Source: Rhineura floridana (Eukaryota; Chordata; Lepidosauria; Squamata; Rhineuridae). From it: DNA of 64,000 nucleotides. Below the pieces are notes generated by a model. It was not told the origin of the DNA, searched no databases, and was given only the letters and a program-made list of their open reading frames with translations. The translations under genes were made by a program, and so were the position numbers. Below, piece by piece: positions 9,960 to 19,442 of this stretch (position 1 is its first letter; each line of letters begins with the position of its first letter). Where the stretch lies: assembly GCF_030035675.1 (NCBI RefSeq), contig NC_084493.1, positions 24,281,822 to 24,345,821 of the forward strand, in the 5' to 3' direction.

Positions 9960-10265
9960 TGAGACAGACAAAAAGAAATATAACTTCACTCAACGCAGTG
10001 ACTGATGTCTGGAATTTGCCGTCTCCAGCACAGGTGGCTTGAAAAAGGGATTAGACCCATTTGTGGAGGGCAGGTCTATCAGTGGTTCAGCCATTGTAGC
10101 TGAATGGAGCTTCCATGATCAGAGGCAGTATGCCACTTAAATACCAGCTCCTAGAGGAAAACAGCAATGGAAGAATATGCTGCCTTCATGCCCTACTGAT
10201 GGGCTGTTGGGGTTGCATCTTATCAGCCACTGTAGGAAACAGGATCCCAGACCAGATGGATGTTT
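9960..10265 (+). mobile_element. CR1/L3-type LINE 3' end, decayed
   Basis: Phrases of the CR1/L3 3' end are visible in order: 'ggattagacccatttgtgga', 'tagctgaatggagcttccat', 'cagaggcagtatgcc', 'gtaggaaacaggatc'. They match the better copy at 35.6-36.3 kb. Confidence 0.5.
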
Positions 10266-10269
10266 GGTC

Positions 10270-11090
10270 TGGAGCTGAGGCTGTGTGTTCAGGCACTTGC
10301 TGAGGGCCCATTCCTCAGTTGGGGGCTCACTGGCAAGATCCCCCAAACCTTCTGCAGTGAGGTTCTCTGAGGGAGGGATCCCCATGGAGGTTGTCTTGGC
10401 CCAGACCTGGAGCTGACACTGGTTTGGGCTTATCTAGTAAAGCTCTTCTGACGTTATCAGTCCTATTTCCAAACTAGTTTTCTATCTGCTAATTGGGGGT
10501 TCTCCTTATATTGATCCAGAAGTTTGCACGTCTTTGGAGGAGAGGCATAATAGTGGGTCTTCCTACTCCCTCTCCCTGGAACTGTTATGCCACCCCATAA
10601 CCTATGTATGGAGCATTCTCTTCCTTGCGGGGAAAAATCCTGCTCTTCTCCCAGGGTGAGGTGGGGGGGGTGTCGATGTTTTGCAAACCGGACAGTTTTC
10701 TGTCTCTTAGACACTTTTCAATGAGATTGTCCTTATCAGACACTTTGTAGAACGCAAAGCTCATTGCAATGGATTTCTTCCTTTCTGGAGCGTAGAGGGT
10801 GGAGGGTACATTGTATTGATTCAGAGTGGGATAATTGTAATTGGAGGATGTTTGTCCCCCACCATTCAAATCACTACAGGCCCCTTTTTTCCTTCTTGTT
10901 CTGCTACAGAATGTCTTTCTTCAGAACAAGGATCTATGCACATTTTTACAATGCATGTCTAAACTGTCTTTTTGTCAGGAACCAGTCACTTCTGAAGACT
11001 TATGCAATGCAGTTCTGGCATGCTAAAGAGAGCCATGTTAAAACTGAACATTCTAGTCAGGGCAGGCTTTTTATTAGCTTTAGATCGATT
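10270..11090. other. Intergenic stretch, nothing assigned
   Basis: Unique-looking sequence. The open frames seen here are short and lack domain or codon-bias support. Confidence 0.35.
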
Positions 11091-11091
11091 G

Positions 11092-11092
<1 letters not shown>

Positions 11093-11122
<30 letters not shown>
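11093..11122. repeat. (TA)n microsatellite
   Basis: About 14 uninterrupted TA units. Confidence 0.9.
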
Positions 11123-11125
<3 letters not shown>

Positions 11126-11622
11126 TAAAATCAATACACCTTACCTGCTTTTCAGCGCAAGGTTTTAAAATCAGCTTACAAGCAATGATATGAAACATAG
11201 CCAGTCAAAGAGGACACTTTGCTGTAGTGAGTCAGACCGTTGGTCCATCTAGCTCAGTGTTGTCTGCACTGACTGGCAGTGGCTCTCCAGGGAGTCTTTC
11301 CCAGCCCTACCTGAGGACTGAACCTGGGCCTTTTGCATCCAAAGCAGATGCTCTACCCAGTAGCATAGTTGCAAATTCAGAAGTGTGGGGTCCCTTTGTG
11401 TTAGTCACAGCCATGCCCCCCCCTTAATTTTGCTGCTGGGTTGAGAATGAGACCCTTGTTGAGGCCTTTGCCCACAACAACAGATGTCCTTAGGAGCCAA
11501 TAAGCATGAAAAGGGAGAGTGTTAGCTGCTGAGAAGAGCCTTCTCAATGGCTGACACACCTCCTGTCACTCTGATTGGCTCCAACAGCAGTAAAGGACAA
11601 GTAAGCATGTTAGAAGACTCTT

Positions 11623-11676
11623 ATTTATTTATTTAATTTAATTTATATACCGCCCTAAGCCAAAAAGGCGGTGTAC
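11623..11676 (-). mobile_element. Tiny L2-type LINE tail inside the hAT element
   Basis: 54 bases: (ATTT)n, then 'ataccgccctaagccaaaaa', the reverse complement of an L2-type 3' terminus. It is flanked by the direct repeat actctt (11617-11622 and 11677-11682), so it is a severely 5'-truncated insertion. Confidence 0.75.
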
Positions 11677-11818
11677 ACTCTTCTCAGTGGCTAACACACC
11701 CCATTCATGCTGATTGTCTCACAGGATGCTGAAAACGTAGGGACCCTGCTGGGACCCTGCTCCCAAAAAAGTAAAGGGTCTAAGACCCCCTGAGACCCTG
11801 GATGACTACACCCCTGGC

Positions 11819-11936
11819 CAGAGCTTGGGAAAGCTACTTTTTTTGAACTACAACTCCCATCAGCCCAATCCAGTGGCCATGCTGGCTGGGGCTGATGGGA
11901 GTTGTAGTTTTAAAAAAGTAACTTTTCCAAGCTCTG
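11819..11936. mobile_element. Palindromic hAT-type MITE with intact 8-bp TSD
   Basis: The arms CAGAGCTTGGGAAAG and CTTTTCCAAGCTCTG are inverted, and the interior is a near-palindrome around 'gccatgctggctgg'. It is flanked by the exact 8-mer cccctggc (11811-11818 and 11937-11944). It straddles the former hAT/SINE junction and is therefore younger than both. Confidence 0.9.
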
Positions 11937-11981
11937 CCCCTGGCTCTACCAATGAGCTATAGCCCTTCTGTAGTCATTAGT

Positions 11982-12512
11982 AACATAGGAAGCTGCCTTA
12001 TACCGAGTCAGACCAATGGCCCATCTAGCTCAGTGCTGTCTACACTAACTGGCAGCAGTTTTGTAGGACAGGGATGGGGAACCTCTTTTCAGCTTGGGGG
12101 CCACATTGCTTTCTGGGCAACCTTCCAAGGGCCACATGCCAGTGGCGGGCAGGGCCAGAGGCAGAAGCTGGCAAAGTAACCAATGTAAATTGAGCCTTTT
12201 GTGCAATAGGCTCATTTGTACAAACACCCACACACTCCTCTCCATTCTCCATTCAGACAAGCAAGAGGCATTATTGGAGTCCAAGGACACATTCCAGCCA
12301 GTCAAAAATATTTGAGGTGTGAAGCAGGGCTAGTGAGGGGTGTGGCTTGGTGAGAGGGGGTGTGGCCTGGAGAAAGCTCTGAGAGCTGACTTGAAAGAAA
12401 GAAAGACTTAACTGAGTCCTTTCTCACCCCTGCCTGGAGATGCCAGGGATTGAATCTGGGACTTTCTGCATGCAAAGCACATGCTCACACTGCACCACAC
12501 AACCAGGATGTA
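11982..12512 (-). mobile_element. tRNA-Ala-derived SINE split by a hAT-like element
   Basis: 3' part at 11982-12066 ('taggaagctgcctta...ctggcagcag'), and head part at 12430-12512 ('cctggagatgccagg...ctttctgcatgcaaag'), both minus strand. The break is filled by the hAT-like element at 12067-12429; no clean duplication remains. Confidence 0.75.
12067..12429 (+). mobile_element. hAT-like non-autonomous element, 'cctcaggcctgg' family
   Basis: Left end CAGGGATGGGGAACCTC, right end TTCTCACCCCTG. The interior phrases 'gtgcaataggctcatttgta' and 'gggtgtggcctggag' relate it to the 4.98-kb and 23.0-kb copies. Confidence 0.65.
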
Positions 12513-12514
12513 TC

Positions 12515-13355
12515 CTGAGAAATGGGACCCTTCCCCTCCGAAGGCACTTGCATGCTTACCACAGGAAAGCACCTATGCAAGTCACACCAGTCCCACAATC
12601 TATTCATTAGCCAGGGCTGTGCAGGTATGCTGCATTTCCTTCATATAACTAGACCTAACATTCAGCATCCCAATGATGGTGTTGCTGTTTTTTTAAAGTA
12701 GGTTTTAGCCCTTAAAATTGTGAAGGTAGCCTTGACAGTCAGTCTTTAACGTTGTTGTTAAAAAAAAAGATAATTCCAAAAGAAACTGAGCACAAGAAGT
12801 TAAGGAGGACTTCCACAGAGGTTTATCTGAGCAGCACAATCTCATTGCCTTCTCCCATGACAAGCGGAAATGATTCAAAGTAAATAGAACTGTTGCCCAA
12901 TTAAGACGATCATAGTTTATTATTTTTTTGTTTTAATTGACTAATCAATTGATTAAGCAATTAAATTTGGGGGAAATGCCTATGAAAAACAAAAGTTCTA
13001 AAGAGAACAAACATGCTATTTTGATTTTTCTAGAATGTGTGCATTTGTCATAGGAAGTGTCTTCTCAGAAGAGGTATCTCCCTCTCTTCTCTCACATACA
13101 GGAAGGAATGCTTCTAAGATGGCATTTGCCATCTGCAGTTTTTGCAAATACTTTTATTAAGGGGTACCTTTTGAGTTTATTAAAATGTTTTACTTTATTA
13201 AACTCACTCATTAGCAGACTGAAAAGTATGTGAATGTTTGCTGACCTTTCACCATAAGGGCAGTTCTTCACAAATCGCAGGTCACAAGGATCAACTTTGC
13301 TTAGTGGAGAAAACTCTGGGTGCTTCCAGGCTATCTCTGTCTTCAGGTGGGATTC
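12515..13355. other. Intergenic stretch, nothing assigned
   Basis: AT-rich and unique-looking. Short open frames on both strands lack support. Confidence 0.35.
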
Positions 13356-13357
13356 AC

Positions 13358-14112
13358 TCACATGCTGGCAAATTCCGGCTATGCAATTAAAGTGGACTTT
13401 GTGCTGTTGCACAACAAACTCCCCCTCACACCCACCCACCCCAAACTGGTCTTTTTGCAATTAGGAAAGCGATGGGAAATGCGCTGGAAAGTGGGAGATT
13501 GCATTTGCTTGACACAACATTGTATAACTTCCCAGCAAATAAATCAGAATGAATACTCAATAAATAGCTGATGTCATCTAACCTCACCACAAACTTTGTG
13601 CAAACCAATCAGGATAAATGCTCAATAAACAGATCATCTGGAAGCAACCTCTGCCATCACCACCCTTTTAATGCACAAGAAGCACAGCTCTCCCTGTGCA
13701 TTTGCACTAGGAGGTTAAGATATAAATGCTTTAATAAATAACATACATGAATAAATCTTGGTAGGTGGTTAATTATTATTGTAGTATCCTGGATGTGTGG
13801 GCTGAGGGTAATGGCTATGAGACCAAGGGCACTTCCAGAAGACCTGTTTATTCAGCATTCGTCCTGATTGGTTTGCAGGGCAATTAGACATCTTTGTTTA
13901 TTTCATGAGCATTAGTTCTGGTTTGTTTGCAGGAAAGTTAGATAATGCCACATCAAATCAAGTGTTATCCTACATCCCCCAGTGCATTTCCCCATCACTG
14001 TTCTTATCACAAAAAGTCCAGTCTTTTGGAGAAGCAAATTTGCTGCACAAGGACTCCCCATCAGCTATAAATTGTGCAAGCTCAATTTACCAGGATGCAA
14101 CTGAATCTCATC
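13358..14112. mobile_element. Long-inverted-repeat DNA element (foldback type)
   Basis: The left arm (13360-13590) and the reverse complement of the right arm (13880-14110) share ordered blocks: 'gatgggaaatgc' with 'gatggggaaatgc', 'aataaatcagaatgaatac' with 'aaacaaaccagaactaatgc', and 'actggtctttttg' with 'actggactttttg'. The spacer holds another 'accaatcaggataaatgctc' unit. A further copy of one arm is at 62.27-62.52 kb. Family unknown; no protein. Confidence 0.55.
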
Positions 14113-14324
14113 CGAAAGTGGCAGAAGTCCAAGTGGTTGGGCTGTGGGGATTCAATAAGTAGATTGTAAAAGAGTGGTTGTTTGCTGTCCTCATAATGTC
14201 ATGTGTACAGTCCTACATGGTAAATATTTAGGTAAGCAATGGAACCAGTTAAGAAACCCCTGGCCCTAGCTGGAGGCCTTCAAGTATAGACTCAACAGCA
14301 ATAACAGCAAAGGTAGAACTTCAG

Positions 14325-14520
14325 AGGTAGAACCATGGGTGGCTTTATCCTCCATGAATATGTCTAATCCATCCAAGTTGGTGGCTACCACTTGTAGGAG
14401 CACATTTCTTATGTAGGAGCACATTTCTTAATATAATAACTATACAGTGTGTGAAGAAGTGTTTTTTTCCTTTGGTCTGTCCTGAATTTTCCAATGTTGT
14501 ACTTCATTAGTTGCCCCAAC
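14325..14520 (-). mobile_element. CR1/L3-type LINE fragment
   Basis: The plus strand shows 'tctaatccatccaagttggt', 'cagtgtgtgaagaagtgt' and 'tctgtcctgaattttccaat', the reverse-oriented CR1/L3 3' region also seen at 40.3-41.0 kb. A 24-base phrase around 'gtaggagcacatttctta' is tandemly duplicated near 14395-14430. Confidence 0.6.
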
Positions 14521-14521
14521 C

Positions 14522-14668
14522 CACAGTGTCATCTTGGGAAAGGCACTGTCTTTCAACCTAATCTACCTCACAGGGTTGTTGTGAGGATAAAATGGGGGGA
14601 GGGAGAAAGGTGTATACTGCCTTCAGCTCCTTGGAGGAATGGTGGGTTATAAATGTAACCAATGAATA
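14522..14668 (+). mobile_element. MIR-like SINE, 5' truncated
   Basis: The CORE-like body 'cctcacagggttgttgtgag' and end 'ggttataaatgtaa' match the copies at 24.7 and 36.7 kb. The tRNA-like head is missing. Confidence 0.65.
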
Positions 14669-14669
14669 G

Positions 14670-15175
14670 GTTTCCAATTCAGACAAAAACAACCATTGGG
14701 GATAACGTGGAAGATAACCTGTGGCATCTACAAATGCCTTTCGTGTTCCTCCTGTGTGAGGCTGCAAACCAGTTAGTTTTTGCTCCCAACTATTTTCCGG
14801 ATAGGCTGTCAAAGATGCCAGAGTTGGTGGGTCAACTAAGAGGGATTGACCCTATAGGCTGAACCTGGCAAAGTGTCAGCCATTTTGGCCCATTGTAATC
14901 TAGCAGTAAAGATTAGGAATGTCATATAAACGTGCTGGTACAAGCCTTCCTCCTGGATCCTATGTGGTGAAATGAGAACAATAAGCCCTTTGGAATGATA
15001 ACTTCTGGACACGGGACAATGTGCTTCTTTTTTTGTCAGTGCTGAGTTCACTGAACAAGTGTAGGAGATATTATCTAGATGTAGGTTCTACTTAGAAAAA
15101 GGAGTCCCTTCCCGACAAGAGTAAAAAGGAAATGCTGTCATACTCTTAAGACAGTACTTAACGGTTTGCCAGGTG
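14670..15175. other. Intergenic stretch, nothing assigned
   Basis: No recognisable gene or repeat family. Confidence 0.35.
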
Positions 15176-15292
15176 CCCTCCTGATGTTGTGGCCTACAAC
15201 TCCGAACATCCTTGACCATTGGCCCTGCTAACTGGGGCTGATGGGAATTGGGAGTCCAGATTATCCAGAGGGATCCAGGTTGGGAAAGGCTG
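15176..15292. mobile_element. Palindromic hAT-type MITE, decayed
   Basis: 'cctacaactccgaacatcct' and 'actggggctgatgggaatt' are degraded forms of the 'ctacaactcccatcag' palindrome family. Confidence 0.5.
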
Positions 15293-15570
15293 GTTTGTAT
15301 TGTCTATAGCAGGGGTAAGCCAATCTGTTCTCCTACAGATCCATGCAGCCCTTGGTTCAATTTCATAAGGCCTAATTTTTTAAAAAAAAATCCCTGTAAG
15401 AAATCAGTTCAGACCTCTGGCAAGAGTGATCTGTCTCTCTCCAGGCATCTTGCTGGGCAGGAAGAAAGGGAGAGAAGCTAGAGGCAGAAAGAGAGAGATC
15501 TGGCTCTGGCCCTGCCCACTTTGGCTTAAGGACTCACCCCCAACAGATCACCTCAGAGGGACTGTGGCCC

Positions 15571-15602
15571 TTCACACACACACACACACACAACACACAC
15601 AT
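15571..15602. repeat. (CA)n microsatellite
   Basis: Two CA runs separated by one slip. Confidence 0.9.
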
Positions 15603-15769
15603 AAAGATTGTCTGCCCCTGGTCTATAACTTGGAGCAACGTTCTTGCTTTCTTGCTTTTAGGGTGCAGTTGGACACAAAATGTAGAGCTGGAAAAAAATG
15701 TGGAGTTGGAAAGCTGATAATGTGCAGCTTGAAAAAGTGGGGGCGAGATTAAACATGTTAGGCATATAA

Positions 15770-15992
15770 GTTTATTAAGCACTTAAAGGGCAGGCAATGT
15801 CAGGGACAGCACGTACACAAATTATATAAGAATAGAATGCACTCGGTTTCCATATTTAAAACAAACTGTCCAAATCATGTTAAAACACTTTCTTTGGGGC
15901 TGGGACCTCCTCCAGTTCACCTTCATCTTTGGGCAGATAATGCTTCATTGCATCCTTGTAAATACCCTTGAAGTATCCTGCTATGAAGGCTG
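15770..15992 (-). pseudogene. Exon-like or retrocopy 3' end, gene not identified
   Basis: On the minus strand an open frame of about 37 codons ends at a TAA (15882-15880). Its C-terminal part reads GYFKGIYKDAMKHYLPKDEG and then a Glu-rich stretch ending APKKVF. A 3' UTR-like stretch follows, with AATAAA at 15775-15770 about 105 bases after the stop. There is no A-tract after the signal, which argues against a processed pseudogene, and 'ggattgcag' just upstream could be a splice acceptor. However, the upstream side runs straight into a common repeat (15993-16080). It could be a real terminal exon of a minus-strand gene, an old retrocopy, or chance. I do not recognise the protein. Confidence 0.35.
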
Positions 15993-16082
15993 CAATCCAA
16001 TACACACTTACCTGGGAGTAAGTCCCATTGAACCCAATGGAGCTTACTTCTGAGTAGTCATGTGCTGACTTCCAGCCTCAGC
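15993..16082. repeat. Short palindromic interspersed repeat
   Basis: 'acttacctgggagtaagt' and 'gagcttacttctgagtag' are opposed halves around 'cccattgaacccaatgg'. A related decayed stretch is near 51.37-51.46 kb. Confidence 0.45.
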
Positions 16083-16109
16083 TAGATTCATACATGAATA
16101 TCACTATAT

Positions 16110-16532
16110 AGTAGGGATGGGAGAGAAATTCAATTAAGTTCATGTTTCAAGCTGAATTTATCAAATTCGCAGTTTCTGAAACAGTATGAGAACTGAACCA
16201 TCCATCCTTCAAAATTCGCACTTATTCAATTTTGCACTGCAGTTCGCCAGTCAAGGAATGTTTATAAAAATGCATAAATATGGGGAAAGTATGCACACTA
16301 GGAATATATAGAAGAAAATAATATACAAAAATGCATTATATAAGGATAAATTGCTTCCAAAAATGTGTCAATTAGTCAAAACTGCATTCAAAAATGTGTT
16401 TAGGAGAAATTAATGAGGATTTTTTTTAAAAAAAAATCTGCAGATTGCTGCAGAAATGTGGAGAACCAAATTTAAGATTAGAAAAACAAGAAACTGAGAG
16501 AACCAAAACTGGCAGATCATTTAATCCCTGAC
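16110..16532 (+). mobile_element. AT-rich MITE-like element ('tagggatggga' family)
   Basis: It begins 'tagggatgggagagaaattc'. The interior has 'cagtatgagaactgaac' and repeated 'aaaatg.gt' units, and it ends around 'aaactgagagaaccaaaact'. The same order, in either orientation, is seen at 24.2, 42.1 and 48.9 kb. Family not named. Confidence 0.55.
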
Positions 16533-16612
16533 ATATACCAGATAAGAACTACTGGCTCCTGTGGAGAAACTGCTACTGTTACAGGGTGTAAGCGAGGAGC
16601 AAAGCATGCATT

Positions 16613-16757
16613 ATGTTCATTTGGTTTTTCTTTGTTTAGGTTGAGGTATCTGATGGGGGATTTTTACAGTTGGAAAATCTGTAATTTTTTTAAAAAAAAA
16701 AACTGGCTTGGAGGAACCAATCTGGAGAGTTTGCTGCTGAATTTATACCTTTATAAT
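16613..16757 (+). repeat. Local direct duplication, copy 1
   Basis: About 145 bases starting 'tgttcatttggtttttcttt' and ending 'ctgctgaatttatacctt' are repeated at 18905-19041 with only a few substitutions plus an A/T-tract length change. Confidence 0.85.
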
Positions 16758-17210
16758 TTATACACGAGAGTGGCTGTATACTATAGCCAGCATGGATTTT
16801 TCACATTCCGCAATGTTACATTGAAAATACACCCCCATGCCATTCTGATGCTTCCCATAAGCTCATTTCAAAACAAAACCTTACATAACTTATAGTCCTG
16901 AACTCAGAAATGCTTGCTTAACAACCCTGTCAATTTTCATGGCGATACACAAAACAGTCAGAGAGAATCGACAGTTCAAAGTGTAAAAAGAGAGAGAAAA
17001 ACCTCAGAGCCCTTTTGGACTTTTTTCTGCCAGAGTTCTCATAATCTGTTGAAATTCATTAAAAATCAGCCATGTTCACAGAGTACCTGTAATCCTAATA
17101 CTGACCTTGCCCCATACTCTGACCTTCATCTACTGCAGTTTAAAAGTTAAAAAAATGCCTGGTTGATTTTTAATTAATTTAATAAATTTTGGCTGGGACC
17201 CAATCATAGC
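16758..17210. other. Intergenic stretch, nothing assigned
   Basis: AT-rich sequence without recognisable features. Confidence 0.35.
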
Positions 17211-17214
17211 GCAG

Positions 17215-17532
17215 AGCATGCTCAGTAAGGACCAACTGTCAGTGTTCTAAAAGCCTCATAGCTGCTGGGCTTGGCTAATCAGGGGGCCACACCCACACCA
17301 GACTTGATTTCACTTGAGACAGTCATGGCTTCCCTCAAAGAACGCTGGGAAGTGTAGTTTGTGAAAGGTGCTGAGAGGAGACTCCTATTCCCCTGAGAGA
17401 ATGGTTAACAGTCAGCCACTCTGATTGAAGGTCTGTGAGAGGAACAGGGCATCTCCTAGCAACTCTCAGCACCCTTCACTAACTACACTTCCCAGGATTC
17501 TTTGAGAGAAGCCATGATTGGCTTTGAGCCAT
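17215..17532. mobile_element. Palindromic MITE ('cccaggattcttt' family)
   Basis: 'atggcttccctcaaagaacg' and 'gggaagtgtagtttgtgaaa' on the left mirror 'ttcactaactacacttccca' and 'ggattctttgagagaagcca' on the right. Copies of the same palindrome are at 20.44 and 26.57 kb. Confidence 0.65.
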
Positions 17533-17544
17533 GGCTTTGAGAGA

Positions 17545-17700
17545 GCAATGATAAATTCTTTTAAATTGTTTTTAAAAGATGTGTTTTTAAATTTGTATGT
17601 TTGTTTTTAATGTTTTTAGTTATTGTAAACTGCCCAGAGAGCTTTGGCTATGGGGCGGTATATAAATACACTAAATAAATAGATAAATAAATAAAGATTG
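17545..17700 (+). mobile_element. L2-type LINE, 3' terminus
   Basis: T-rich 3' UTR, then 'aactgcccagagagctttgg', 'ctatggggcggtatataaat' and AAATA repeats. It is the same 3' end as the larger elements at 22.3 and 59.6 kb, extremely 5' truncated. Confidence 0.8.
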
Positions 17701-17947
17701 TCCAAAGTGTAATAGAGGCCTGGTGTGGGTGTGGCCAGGGACAGCTTTGTTTTAAATTTGGGTGGGAGGTAGGGTTGCCAGGTTCAGGGCCTGAGACTGA
17801 TCCTGTATCTTTAGGAGAAGAGAAAGTCAGTCAAGTGCAGGTGTTCTTGCAACAATGTAATGGGAAAAACCACAAGGTAGAATTGTCCCTTCCCCTTGCC
17901 CAACTTTGAAAGATACAGAAGACATCTTGTTTGCCAGGCCCAGCTTG

Positions 17948-18335
17948 GTCAGTTTTACCTATCCTAATCATGATTGCATAGGAGTATATCTGATTCAACT
18001 CAATAATCATACAAATGGTCAGACATACCTTTTCCTTCCTTCCCCTTTCCTCTCCCTTCCTCCTCCCCTCCCCTCTTCCTTCTTCCGCCTTCCCTGACCA
18101 CTCCAGCCCTCCATCCCTCCCCCGCCCAGTCAGTTTTACCTATCCTAAGCATGATTGCATGGGAGTAAATCCCACTGAACTCAATAAACATGCAAATGAC
18201 CACATCTGTCCTTCTCCCCTCCCCCTCCTGCCTGCTCCCCTCCCAGTCCTCCCCTCTGCCTTTCCACCCTTCCCTTCTCCCCCTCCTCCCTTCCCCATCC
18301 CCTGTGGTCAGTTTCACCTATCCTAAGCATGATTG

Positions 18336-18381
<46 letters not shown>

Positions 18382-18430
18382 CCCACTTAACTCAATAAGC
18401 ATGCAAATGATCAATCCATTCTCAGCAAAC
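17948..18430 (+). repeat. Tandem triplication (about 180-bp unit) with pyrimidine-rich tracts
   Basis: Three units start 'cagttttacctatccta' or close variants at about 17950, 18130 and 18309. Each has 'gcatgattgc' and 'ctcaataa.catgcaaatg'; units 1 and 2 then end in about 90-110 bases of almost pure C/T. Unit 3 carries an expanded (TG)n inside and lacks the C/T tract. Confidence 0.8.
18339..18377. repeat. (TG)n microsatellite
   Basis: About 19 uninterrupted TG units inside the third tandem unit, where units 1 and 2 read 'catgggagtaaat' or similar. Confidence 0.9.
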
Positions 18431-18476
18431 TTGTGCAGGATCCCATTTCTTACCTCCCGGATTAAAAAGCAAGGAA

Positions 18477-18907
18477 ATTCACTAATACGCAAAAAACCTT
18501 GCGGTTTAAGAATGTACCTATAGCCCACAGATATTTCTACCAAACTTTAAAAAGCAGGGAAATTGGGCAGCTATAGTGAATGCACCAGGGGAACAGGAGA
18601 CCTGACCTCCTCTCTGAGATATTGTACTGCCCTACAAAGTTGTTAAAATGCAAACACAATTTGGGTTGGTCTTTCACAGTCCAATCCACTTGCTGTGTAG
18701 CTTGGAAGAATTTGGTAACATGTGCTTCTGAGCATATGGTGAGTGGTGGCAACACCTGCCATCTCCAAAGATGGAGAATTGTATTTTTGTATGTTTGTTG
18801 GTGTTCTTCTTACTTTGCTTCTTTCCTGTGTTACTAATGTTTCTACAGAGAATCTGTGGGCTATAGGTACATTCTTAAACCGCAAGGTTTTTTGCGTATT
18901 AGTGAAT
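18477..18907. repeat. Perfect 56-bp inverted repeat with 319-bp spacer
   Basis: 18477-18532 is the exact reverse complement of 18852-18907 (56 of 56 bases). The arms include 'ttgcgtattagtgaat' and 'gggctataggtacattc'. The spacer is unique, with no transposase and no recognised termini, and no target-site duplication flanks the arms. The right arm abuts the direct duplication copy at 18905. Confidence 0.9.
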
Positions 18908-19041
18908 GTTCATTTGGTTTTTCTTTGTTTAGGTTGGGGTATCTGATGGGAGATTTTTACAGTTGGAAAATCTGTAATTTAAAAAAAAAACTGGCTTGGA
19001 GGAGCCAATCTGGAGAGTTTGCTGCTGAATTTATACCTTGT
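18905..19041 (+). repeat. Local direct duplication, copy 2
   Basis: Second copy of the segment at 16613-16757. It begins exactly where the right inverted-repeat arm ends, sharing only a few bases at the join. Confidence 0.85.
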
Positions 19042-19384
19042 TCTACAACAGGGTCGCAATTGGATTGTATATTTGTGCTTTTTCCCCTGGGAAGGGCCTT
19101 TAACAGCTCTGAATCAGGCAGGAGTCATCCAAGGAAGACAGGTCATCATTGATTCTACACCTGCTGAATTTCTGCCTACTGGGCACTGTTGAAGGAACAA
19201 GAACTCTTATGTGCTGGGAAGGAGCTGGCAACCAATTGTAGAAGCACCATGACCTCTTCAATGGCTACCTTGGAAAAAACAGGCTCAGCCTTTGGCGCCA
19301 ACTGTCCCTACGTAGAAAGGACAGCTCCAATTTCCTGATATTTGTCCCTGATTAAAATAAAAATTGTTCACTAACATTTTGGAG

Positions 19385-19442
19385 AACGTCTTGTGATCCA
19401 CAGGGTTGCCATAAGTCAAAATCAACTTTAAGGCTCATAACA
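19385..19442 (+). mobile_element. BovB-type tail fragment (SINE or LINE remnant)
   Basis: 'gggttgccataagtcaaaat' followed by 'caactttaaggc' is a decayed form of the BovB/Sauria SINE 3' tail. Confidence 0.5.

Larger units (their letters stand above)
11358..11942 (-). mobile_element. Non-autonomous hAT element (same family as 9.2 kb), itself invaded twice
   Basis: It starts CAGTAGCATAGT and ends ...CTACACCCCTG, reverse-complementary in layout to the 9182-9564 copy. The 8-bp target duplication is gctctacc. An L2 tail (11623-11676) sits inside it, and a palindromic MITE (11819-11936) landed across its right boundary. Confidence 0.85.
11209..11973 (-). mobile_element. tRNA-Ala-derived SINE split by a hAT element
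   Basis: The body and part of the head lie at 11209-11357, and the remaining head ('aatgagctatagccc') at 11951-11973, both on the minus strand. The break carries the duplicated 8-mer gctctacc (11350-11357 and 11943-11950) around the inserted hAT element. It is the oldest layer of a four-layer nest. Confidence 0.85.

Noticed and set aside
17948-18430. CRISPR-like spaced repeats
   Set aside because: Three long diverged tandem units in vertebrate DNA with pyrimidine spacers; the unit length and context do not fit CRISPR.
18181-18543. 120-codon minus-strand frame with His/Thr runs
   Set aside because: Created by the (TG)n microsatellite and pyrimidine tracts.
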